In this document: piece after piece, positions 9,594 through 20,148 of the stretch
Layout: every line of letters begins with the position of its first letter
Position numbering within the stretch: the stretch's first letter is position 1
Origin: Eucommia ulmoides
Taxonomy: Eukaryota; Streptophyta; Magnoliopsida; Garryales; Eucommiaceae
Assembly (NCBI GenBank): GCA_016647705.1
Contig: JAENRU010000488.1
Span: forward strand, 437,501 to 501,500
Reading direction: 5' to 3'
Length of the DNA stretch: 64,000 nt
Made by a program: the position numbers and the translations under genes
The notes under the pieces: model-generated
Database searches by the model: none
Seen by the model: only the letters and a program-made list of their open reading frames with translations
What the model was told of the DNA's origin: nothing

Positions 9594-10474
9594 GTAAGTT
9601 TATTTTAATTTTTTTAATTTATTTGTTAATTAGATTAATATGTTTTTTACTTATTAAATTTACTTACTTGTTTAATTGTTAGTTTAATTTTTTTGTTTAA
9701 TTTTCTTGTTTGTTAGTTTCATTGATTACTTGTTTTTTACACATTATATAATACACTATTTAATAAATTAGTTAGTTTAGTTGTTAATTTAATTTTTTTT
9801 AAACATGAAAAAAAACATTAGAGGATAGTTTAATTTTAATTTGTTACTTGTCTAATTTGTTAGTTAATTTTGTTTATTTTGTTAGTTAGTTTACTTGTTT
9901 AATTTGTTGGTTCGTTAGTTAAATTAATTTGTAAATTAGTTAGTTGGTTTAATTTGTTAATTTAGTTGTTAAATTAAAAATTACACTATGGCCCCTTTCA
10001 CATGTGTAGAAAAATATAGATTAATATATTATTTAAAAATATTGTTAGTTAGTTAGAAAAATACACTTTGACCCCTTAAAGTATAACAATTAGAAAAATA
10101 TATGATTTAATGTATTGTTTTAGAAAAGTTTTAAAATAAATTGTTATTTGTTTTTGTTTTCTTTTAATTTAGTTAAAATATTGAATTATTTAGTTTAATG
10201 TATGAATTTAGTTGTTTAATTATAAAATTTTAATTAAAAATTGTGCACTTTGACCCCTCAAAATTTGACAAATTATAAAAATTAAAATTAAAATATATTG
10301 GTTTAAAATAAATTCTAACTTAATTTGACTTTATTTTTTGAATTTAGTTGTTTAATTAAAAAAAATACATTTTGACCCCTCAAAGTATGACAATTACAAA
10401 AATACATAATTTAATGTATTGTTTTAGAAAAATATAAAATTTAATGGATTATTTTAAAATAAATTGTTAGTTGT

Positions 10475-10505
<31 letters not shown>

Positions 10506-13500
10506 AAATTTAGTTAAAATTGTTAATTAGTTAGTTTAATTTATGAATGTAGATGACTCTTCAAAGTATGACAATTAGAAAAATATAAAATTTATTTTAT
10601 TGTTTTAAAATAAATTGTTAGTTGTTTATTTTTATTGATTTAGTTAAAATTGTGAATTAGTTAGTTAAATTTAGGAATGTAGTCGTTTAATTTATAAATT
10701 TTAAATTAAAAATTGTCCACTTTTACCCCTCAAAATTATGCAAATTAGAAAAATATATATATTGGTTTAAAATAAATTGTAAGTTAATTTGAGTTTAATT
10801 AAAAAAATCCACTTTGACCCTTCAAAGTATGATAATTAGAAAAATATAAAATTTATTTTATTGTTTTAAAATAGATTGTTAGTTGTTTATTTTTATTGAT
10901 TTAGTTAAAATTGTGAATTAGTTAGTTAAATTTAGGAATGTAGTTGTTTAATTTATAAATTTTAAATTAAAAATTGTGCACTTTGACCCCTCAAAATTAT
11001 GCAAATTAGAAAAATATATATATTGGTTTAAAATAAATTGTAAGTTAATTTGAGTTTAATTAAAAAAATCCACTTTGACCCTTCAAAGTATGACAATTAG
11101 AAAAATATAAAATTTATTTTATTGTTTTAAAATAAATTGTTAGTTGTTTATTTTTATTGATTTAGTTAAAATTGTGAATTAGTTAGTTAAATTTAGGAAT
11201 GTAGTTGTTTAATTTATAAATTTTAAATTAAAAATTGTGCACTTTGACCCCTCAAAATTATGCAAATTAGAAAAATATATATATTGGTTTAAAATAAATT
11301 GTAAGTTAATTTGAGTTTAATTAAAAAAATCCACTTTGACCCTCTAAAGTATGACAATTAGAAAAATATAAAATTTATTTTATTGTTTTAAAATAAATTG
11401 TTAGTTGTTTATTTTTATTGATTTAGTTAAAATTATGAATTAGTTAGTTAAATTTAGGAACGTAGTCGTTTAATTTATAAATTTTAAATTAAAAATTGTC
11501 CACTTTGACCCCTCAAAATTATGCAAATTAGAAAAATATATATATTGGTTTAAAATAAATTGTAAGTTAATTTGAGTTTAATTAAAAAAATCCACTTTGA
11601 CCCTTCAAAGTATGACAATTAGAAAAATATAAAATTTATTTTATTGTTTTAAAATAAATTGTTAGTTGTTTATTTTTATTGATTTAGTTAAAATTGTGAA
11701 TTAGTTAGTTAAATTTAGGAATGTAGTCGTTTAATTTATAAATTTTAAATTAAAAATTGTGCACTTTGACCCCTCAAAATTATGCAAATTAGAAAAATAT
11801 ATATATTGGTTTAAAATAAATTGTAAGTTAATTTGAGTTTAATTAAAAAAATCCACTTTGACCCTTTAAAGTATGACAATTAGAAAAATATAAAATTTAT
11901 TTTATTGTTTTAAAATAAATTGTTAGTTGTTTATTTTTATTGATTTAGTTAAAATTGTGAATTAGTTAGTTAAATTTAGGAATGTAGTTGTTTAATTTAT
12001 AAATTTTAAATTAAAAATTGTGCACTTTGACCCCTCAAAATTATGCAAATTAGAAAAATATATATATTGGTTTAAAATAAATTGTAAGTTAATTTGAGTT
12101 TAATTAAAAAAATCCACTTTGATCCTTCAAAGTATGACAATTAGAAAAATATAAAATTTATTTTATTGTTTTAAAATAAATTGTTAGTTGTTTATTTTTA
12201 TTGATTTAGTTAAAATTGTGAATTAGTTAGTTAAATTTAGGAATGTAGTTGTTTAATTTATAAATTTTAAATTAAAAATTGTGCACTTTGACCCCTCAAA
12301 ATTATGCAAATTAGAAAAATATATATATTGGTTTAAAATAAATTGTAAGTTAATTTGAGTTTAATTATAAAAATCCACTTTGACCCTTTAAAGTATGACA
12401 ATTAGAAAAATATAAAATTTATTTTATTGTTTTAAAATAAATTGTTAGTTGTTTATTTTTATTGATTTAGTTAAAATTGTGAATTAGTTAGTTAAATTTA
12501 GGAATGTAGTTGTTTAATTTATAAATTTTAAATTAAAAATTGTGCACTTTGACCCCTCAAAATTATGCAAATTAGAAAAATATATATATTGGTTTAAAAT
12601 AAATTGTAAGTTAATTTGAGTTTAATTAAAAAAATCCACTTTGACCCTTCAAAGTATGACAATTAGAAAAATATAAAATTTATTTTATTGTTTTAAAATA
12701 AATTGTTAGTTGTTTATTTTTATTGATTTAGTTAAAATTGTGAATTAGTTAGTTAAATTTAGGAATGTAGTTGTTTAATTTATAAATTTTAAATTAAAAA
12801 TTGTGCACTTTGACCCCTCAAAATTATGCAAATTAGAAAAATATATATATTGGTTTAAAATAAATTGTAAGTTAATTTGAGTTTAATTAAAAAAATCCAC
12901 TTTGACCCTCTAAAGTATGACAATTAGAAAAATATAAAATTTATTTTATTGTTTTAAAATAAATTGTTAGTTGTTTATTTTTATTGATTTAGTTAAAATT
13001 ATGAATTAGTTAGTTAAATTTAGGAACGTAGTCGTTTAATTTATAAATTTTAAATTAAAAATTGTCCACTTTGACCCCTCAAAATTATGCAAATTAGAAA
13101 AATATATATATTGGTTTAAAATAAATTGTAAGTTAATTTGAGTTTAATTAAAAAAATCCACTTTGACCCTTCAAAGTATGACAATTAGAAAAATATAAAA
13201 TTTATTTTATTGTTTTAAAATAAATTGTTAGTTGTTTATTTTTATTGATTTAGTTAAAATTGTGAATTAGTTAGTTAAATTTAGGAATGTAGTCGTTTAA
13301 TTTATAAATTTTAAATTAAAAATTGTGCACTTTGACCCCTCAAAATTATGCAAATTAGAAAAATATATATATTGGTTTAAAATAAATTGTAAGTTAATTT
13401 GAGTTTAATTAAAAAAATCCACTTTGACCCTTTAAAGTATGACAATTAGAAAAATATAAAATTTATTTTATTGTTTTAAAATAAATTGTTAGTTGTTTAT

Positions 13501-15066
13501 TTTTATTGATTTAGTTAAAATTGTGAATTAGTTAGTTAAATTTAGGAATGTAGTTGTTTAATTTATAAATTTTAAATTAAAAATTGTGCACTTTGACCCC
13601 TCAAAATTATGCAAATTAGAAAAATATATATATTGGTTTAAAATAAATTGTAAGTTAATTTGAGTTTAATTAAAAAAATCCACTTTGATCCTTCAAAGTA
13701 TGACAATTAGAAAAATATAAAATTTATTTTATTGTTTTAAAATAAATTGTTAGTTGTTTATTTTTATTGATTTAGTTAAAATTGTGAATTAGTTAGTTAA
13801 ATTTAGGAATGTAGTTGTTTAATTTATAAATTTTAAATTAAAAATTGTGCACTTTGACCCCTCAAAATTATGCAAATTAGAAAAATATATATATTGGTTT
13901 AAAATAAATTGTAAGTTAATTTGAGTTTAATTATAAAAATCCACTTTGACCCTTTAAAGTATGACAATTAGAAAAATATAAAATTTATTTTATTGTTTTA
14001 AAATAAATTGTTAGTTGTTTATTTTTATTGATTTAGTTAAAATTGTGAATTAGTTAGTTAAATTTAGGAATGTAGTTGTTTAATTTATAAATTTTAAATT
14101 AAAAATTGTGCACTTTGACCCCTCAAAATTATGCAAATTAGAAAAATATATATATTGGTTTAAAATAAATTGTAAGTTAATTTGAGTTTAATTAAAAAAA
14201 TCCACTTTGACCCTTTAAAGTATGACAATTAGAAAAATATAAAATTTATTTTATTGTTTTAAAATAAATTGTTAGTTGTTTATTTTTATTGATTTAGTTA
14301 AAATTGTGAATTAGTTAGTTAAATTTAGGAATGTAGTTGTTTAATTTATAAATTTTAAATTAAAAATTGTGCACTTTGACCCCTCAAAATTATGCAAATT
14401 AGAAAAATATATATATTGGTTTAAAATAAATTGTAAGTTAATTTGAGTTTAATTAAAAAAATCCACTTTGACCCTTTAAAGTATGACAATTAGAAAAATA
14501 TAAAATTTATTTTATTGTTTTAAAATAAATTGTTAGTTGTTTATTTTTATTGATTTAGTTAAAATTGTGAATTAGTTAGTTAAATTTAGGAATGTAGTTG
14601 TTTAATTTATAAATTTTAAATTAAAAATTGTGCACTTTGACCCCTCAAAATAATGCAAATTAGAAAAATATATATATTGATTTAAAATAAATTGTAAGTT
14701 AATTTGAGTTTAATTAAAAAAATCCACTTTGACCCTTCAAAGTATGACAATTAGAAAAATATAAAATTTATTTTATTGTTTTAAAATAAATTTTTAGTTG
14801 TTTATTTTTATTGATTTAGTTAAAATTGTGAATTAGTTAGTTAAATTTAGGAATGTAGTTGTTTAATTTATAAATTTTAAATTAAAAATTGAGTACTTTG
14901 ACCCCTCAAAATTATGCAAATTAGAAAAATATATATATTGGTTTAAAACATACTCAAAGCCATAAAAAATTAACACTGTAAACATTGGTATAAGAACATA
15001 CTTTTATGATTGAGTTTTAGTTGATGATATTATTTTCTTGTTTTGTTTTGCCTTTTGAAATGATAG
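9594..15066 (+). other. Predicted 5.47-kb 5'UTR intron of the MURA gene, mostly satellite
   Basis: Donor GTAAGTTT at 9594; acceptor ...TTTGAAATGATAG ending at 15066. The interior is strongly AT-rich, as expected for a plant intron. The left kilobase (9594-10548) holds degenerate pieces of the repeat (CTTTGACCCCT motifs near 10069, 10248 and 10371), followed by a regular satellite array and about 120 bp of unique sequence. The same intron in copy 2 is 3.9 kb. Splicing is inferred from the sites, not shown. Confidence 0.55.
10549..14950 (+). repeat. 261-bp satellite array, about 17 units
   Basis: Units are 261 bp (CACTTTGACCCTTCAAAG starts at 10810, 11071, 11332, 11593 and so on to 14725). Each unit is a fused dimer: a 92-bp part and a 169-bp part, both opening CACTTTGACCC(C/T)TCAAA and sharing AATTAGAAAAATATA. 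Variants (CCTCTAAAG, GATCCTTC, TAATTATAAAAATCC) recur exactly 1566 bp apart, revealing a six-unit higher-order block (about 11071-12637 and 12637-14203). Copy 2 has 11 units. Confidence 0.95.
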
Positions 15067-17807
15067 CCGCTTGAAATGGATCACGTCCGTTTGTTATTGT
15101 ATTGGGGTGGTAGAATATTGGAAGGTACTGAATTCGGGATTAGTTACAGTACATCAGCTATAAAATCTTTGGTTGTCCATAGGGGAACAACCTTAGATGA
15201 ATTAATTGAGATGATAAAACCGTGTATTCTTGAGAATGAGACTGATGGGAATTTGAAACTGAAGTGTAGGATGCCGATGGCACTTTTCGGGGCGAATTAT
15301 AAATATACCCTATTTTCTATCGGGGATGACTCAGCATTAAATCAAGTACTTGAGTTACCACTTTACATACCCTCGCTTCTTGCTATTGAGGTGTATGTAG
15401 AGGTAGAACGAGCATTTGCTGATGGTTCGAATTTTTTCCCTGGAAGTGGTCATTTTACCAACTTATTGAGTCATTGTTTTAATCCGTACAGTAGCCAATC
15501 TGATGGCCAATTTTTTGGCACCTTCCCCCAAGCAGTCCAGTCTAATTATATTGTCCCACCCCCTTACATTCCAGAACAATATCATTCCCACAGTACTCCC
15601 ATGCCGCACCCCCAATCTGATCATGATCAGGGTACCAGCTCTGGTCTTCCACATCACCATTATTCACCGACTAGTCCACCGCAACATGACACAAGTAATT
15701 ATGGTGGTGAGTTTGATACAATTGATAGTCGGCATAATGTGTCAGAGGAAGAGTTAGATGCAGATGTTGCGTTTGACCCAGGCGAAGTTGTAGATGCTGG
15801 GCCTAGTGGGCAAGGTAGTAGAATCAACAATTGTCGTTGGAAAGGGATATTCCATTTTTCAATAACTTGGAATGGGGTGACGACGATGATATGGCAAAAT
15901 ACGAGCCGAAATTGCGGAAAAAATTTTGGACACCAGAGATTGACGAATTTCGTGTTGGTATGGTCTTTAAGGATAAGGAACATGTGCAGCAGGCCGTTAA
16001 ATATTACCACGTGAAGAAAAACAAAGAGTTTCGTGTGTTAGAAACGAACAAAAAGGTCTGGTCAGTTCATTGTTTGCATGGATGCAGTTGGAGGTTGCGG
16101 GCGGGTAGGAAAAAAAGTCACAACATGTTTCAGATTACGTATTATGAAGGGCAGCACACATGTTTTTATAATCATACTGCTGTAGATCATAAAAATCTGG
16201 ATTATGGACTCATTGCGAACCTAATACTTAGACAAGTCGAACAGGATCCAGAATTGAAGATTGGCGTGATTGTGGCTTACGTCAAGGAGTCTCAGGGATT
16301 CACCATCTCCTACCGAAAAGCTTGGATGGCTAGAGCTAAAGCCATCGAAACCTTGTTCGGAGATTGGGACGAATCTTATCAGAAGTTGCCGAAGTTTATG
16401 TTCGCGTTGCAACACTATAATCCGGGAACGATTGTCGAGTGGAGGACTGTGTCGACTGATATGCCTGCCTACAAGACGTTCGACATGGTATTTTGGGCAT
16501 TCAAAGCTTCAGTTGACGGATGGCGTTATTGTCACCCCGTAATCACCATCGACGGGACGCACTTGTATGGTAAATACGAGGGAAAGATTTTAATCGCCAT
16601 TGGAATGACGCCGTCTAACAAGTGCTATCCATTGGCTTTCGCCATCGTACCGACAGAGGACTACCGATGCTGGCGATGGTTCATCTACATGCTTAAGAGG
16701 CATATTGTCGAAAATCGCCTTGAGGTAACATTGATATCGAACAGACACGGCGGCATTACTAGTGCGGTTGACAGTATTTGGCTTAATCAACAAAATGAGC
16801 CTGTCCGACATCATCGATTTTGTTTGCGTCACCTTTGCAACAATTTCAACAAGATTACTAAAAATCAGCATCTCAAAGATCTTGCTTGGAATGCGGGTGC
16901 TGCGACACAAATTCGAAAATATAATGCTATCATGGAAGAGATCAAAAAAATTGATGTTCAGGCGCATGCATGGTTGAGCAGTCATCCACCTTATAAATGG
17001 ACCAGGGCACACGACGATGGTAAGCGTTGGGGAGTGATGACGACCAATTATGCAGAGGTATTTAACAACTGTTTGAAGGGTGCAAGAAATGTTCCAATTA
17101 CTGCATCCGTGAAGATTACGTTCTACAGGATGGTTAAATACTTTGATATTGGTTGACAACAAGCTCTAAAGGACTCGGCCGATGGTTATGTATATGTTAA
17201 ACACGTCATTGAGAAAATACTGAAATCTCAAGCCAAGTTTAAAACATACTAAGTTCAAATATTCAATCGGTAATTTATTATTTTTTAATTATTTTCATGT
17301 TACATATAACCGCAGCGACACATATTTAATGTAATATAATTTTTTTTCTAGAAAGAACATGATCTACCACGTGAAAATTAGAAAGACTCTCATTGGGGGC
17401 CTGATCGCTCATGAAGTCACATTAGGTGATGACGCTAATTGCACATGTGGAAAGTATAAAATTTGGCGATATCCGTGCTCTCATATGCTTGCGGCCACCG
17501 AGTATAGTGGAGTTGATGCATTTCGCTATATTGCAGCTGAGTACACAATGACAAACCAATTGATGGCATGGGAGTCATCGTTTCGCCCGATTATTCACGA
17601 GGACTACTGGCCAGAAACCAATTTTCCGAACCTGATTCCAGATCATGACAGACTTCGGGTTGTCATCGTGATCGACCAAATTCCACTCGCATTCAAAACG
17701 AGATGGATCAATCGCGGAGAATAATGACAAATCGTTGTGGTTTATGTTCTCAAACTGGACATGATAGGCGGAGGTGTCCATCCCGACCCCGTCATACGCC
17801 CAATTAA
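15067..17807 (+). pseudogene. Mutator-like transposase (MURA), degenerate, copy 1
   Basis: A DDE transposase of the MULE superfamily. From the ATG at 15076 there is a PB1-like N-terminal region (about 110 residues), a low-complexity acidic/His-rich linker, then after a one-base frameshift near 15829 a MuDR-type zinc-binding DNA-binding domain (FRVGMVFKDKEHVQQAVKYY; CLHGCSWRLRA; HTC) and the transposase core (TIDGTHLYGKYEGKI at about 16545; CLRHLCNNFN at about 16824). An 82-bp intron (17270-17351) precedes a SWIM zinc finger (CTCGKYKIWRYPCSH, 17440 on) and, after another frameshift near 17650, a CCHC knuckle (CGLCSQTGHDRRRC, 17736-17777). The second catalytic Asp of the usual SDRH motif is Asn (codon 16740-16742). 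In-frame stops are at 17154 and 17250. It is inactive as it stands. Confidence 0.9.
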
Positions 17808-17992
17808 TCTTGTTGGTTCATTATAATTATGTTTATGCTACTTCATTTGTTTGTTATGTCAACTTTTATATATTATAAATTCCATGCACACATTTCTTCA
17901 TGATCAATGCTATATTTTGTTTATAAATGTCATTAAATTTTAATTTCATACTAACAAATTTACCACAAGTGTTGACGGACCAAATTTCAGCT

Positions 17993-19864
17993 ATGTCAAT
18001 CCCTGGACCCGAAGATGTTTCAGTTCTACATATGCAAGCGCAACATAGGTCTGAAGTAGTATGGGCAACACAGGTAAATATTTAGGCTATTGCATTATAT
18101 TAATTTTTATATTTCAGTTTTTAAAAAATTTAATGTTATTTATTATGTCTTATTTAATGTTTCAGGATATTCATTCTCTTGACTGTCCTGGATCCGATGG
18201 AGGAGAATGGAGAGAAAACGTTCCCCCTCAAATTATACAATTGATAGAATCAGTCGGTTTCTATGGCCCGTTCAGGTTGTGGCCGAAGCGATTGGATAGA
18301 GCTCTCATAACTGCATTGGTAGAGAGATGGCGTCCGGAAACCCACACTTTCCATCTACCCATCGGGGAGATGACCATCACATTACAGGACGTTGCCGTCT
18401 TGTTGGGGTTACCCGTGCATGGGAAGCCGGTTATCGCCAATGAGCCAGCGCGAGCGGGACCCGAATGGCAAGCACTTTGCCTCCAGCTCCTTGGAGTAGT
18501 GCCACCAGAGGCACAGATTAGGAATGGGTGTTTGAAGCTCAAGTGGTTACGGAACACCTTTGTCGAAGTTCCTGAGGATGCCGACGAGGAAGTCATGCAT
18601 TGCTACGCATGTGCGTATTGCTTGCTTATACTTGGCCAGATGTTGCTTCCTGATAAATCGCTACCTCCCATTGCTTGGTGACTTGACACCTAGCGTCAAG
18701 TATAGCTGGGGTAGTGCGACGCTTGCAATCCTCTACCGCGAGCTATGTAAGGAGTCGAAGGCCAACACGAAAGACATAGCCGGTTGTCTATTTTTGTTGG
18801 AGTGTTGGGCCTGGGAGCGGTTGCCGAGACTTCGACCTGAAGTTATCCATGAACCCCAGTATGACATCGCAATCGCAGAGCTGGACTTCGGTAATGGTGT
18901 GATGTTCCCAGCTGCTCCAAGAGGTGCTTGGTAACTAATTCGTATTTTATTTTTAATTTCATTTACCATGTAATAAATATTTATTTATGGATATTAAACT
19001 TATGATTTATATGTTTGTTGTACAGGTGGACTCTCGAATTCAATTTAGAAAACTTGCCGATGCATGTTCTAGCGGTGTATCGCGATCAGTTAGATCGCTT
19101 GCAGAATGACGAGGTTACTTATTTATTTATATCAAAATTTAAATAAATTTATTTCTTTATTTATTTAAATAAATTTATATTTTGTTTTGACAGGTTATTT
19201 GGATGCCCTATATCTTGTCGACTTTGCCTCCATATACTACAGATGGAGAAGATATATGGATAGCATCGCTACCTCTCATTTGTTTCGAGGTCATCAAATA
19301 CACGTATCCCCTGCGCGTGCTACGACAGTTTGGTTATCGCCAAGGGGTTCCTCAGCCAGTAATTATGGATCGGGACTTGCACAAAATGACTCGGCGATGA
19401 TACTTTGGTGTAAACTGGACTGAGAAGCACCACGCGCATATAGTTGCGTGGAATAGACGACGAGCACCAGATGTGCGCAGATTTCAGCAAGGGATAGGGG
19501 TTGACCAAGGATACATGGATTGGTATTGGAGAATCACACGAAGGATCTTGGTCAACCCGGTGTACCGACCTGAGTTTGGGTATCTAGCAACGGGAGGACG
19601 AGTTGTGTTAGAAGTATGGCCCCCATTTGACTGTACCATCTGTTTAGTTATATGAGTTTGATTATGTTGTTATTATTCATGTATTAATTCACCAATTATA
19701 TGTGTTTCCTAGGATACGGAGGTATCAAACCTGATACGCTTGAGTGATCTAACTCTGCGGTCAGGTACTGCGGAATCAGGTATTGCATTGGCTCATGCCA
19801 TCAATGATGGCACCATTGGGAGGATGCACCGAGGAGTACTACGCTATGTGGCACCTGACGTTCC
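17993..19864 (+). pseudogene. Plant-mobile-domain (PMD/MAIN-like) gene of the MULE, broken, copy 1
   Basis: Five exons fit consistent GT...AG junctions and phases: 17993-18073, 18166-18930, 19026-19113, 19194-19613 and 19713-19864. The protein is an 'aminotransferase-like, plant mobile domain' member: PLPIGEMT-type core (LPIGEMTITLQDVAVLLGLP at about 18355), KYSWGSATLAILYRELC (18700) and YRDQLDRL...VIWMPY (19080-19211). Such domains occur in Arabidopsis MAIN/MAIL1 and are known inside transposons. Lesions are a small deletion with frameshift near 18660 and an in-frame TGA at 19398-19400. The 3' end is lost where a LINE scrap is joined at 19865. It lies 185 bp after the transposase on the same strand, so it is probably cargo of the same element. 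Its biochemical role is not established. Confidence 0.85.
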
Positions 19865-20148
19865 TCCATACGTCCGTCACAATGCGTAACTCTCCTCTAT
19901 GCTTGTTTGATATTCGTTATGAAGATGGAAGTAGTTTGGCTGGTCCCAATTTGTTTCATGAAGCAGCTATTGAGTTTTTCAATGATCTATATTCGTCTAC
20001 CCAGGTTTCTTATTCGAACACTGTCTTTGATTCCATTCCACGCATAGTAACGGATATGGATAATGCCATGTTATTGGCTCCTTTCTCGATGGAGGAAATT
20101 AAAGAGGCCATGTGGTCCATACCCATTGATGGTGCTCCAGGTATCGAT
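19865..20148 (+). mobile_element. 284-bp LINE fragment at a rearrangement breakpoint
   Basis: Nearly identical (about five differences by eye) to LINE-B 23816-24099, just before the RT domain, in the same orientation. On its left the PMD gene stops mid-exon. On its right an LTR starts about 55 bp inside its expected terminus. It has no poly-A and no target duplication, so it did not arrive as a normal LINE insertion. It looks like filler copied from the nearby LINE during break repair. Confidence 0.85.

Noticed and set aside
10549-14950. Satellite as a centromeric repeat
   Set aside because: It is confined between a splice donor and acceptor in two short arrays, and the unit length and context give no support for a centromere.
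16590-17162. Minus-strand ORF of 190 codons
   Set aside because: Antisense of the MURA catalytic region. No domain, and the codon pattern follows the plus strand.
19865-20148. A protein-coding exon fused to the PMD gene
   Set aside because: Its sequence is LINE ORF2 found whole at 23816-24099, and the joined frame runs into LTR sequence.
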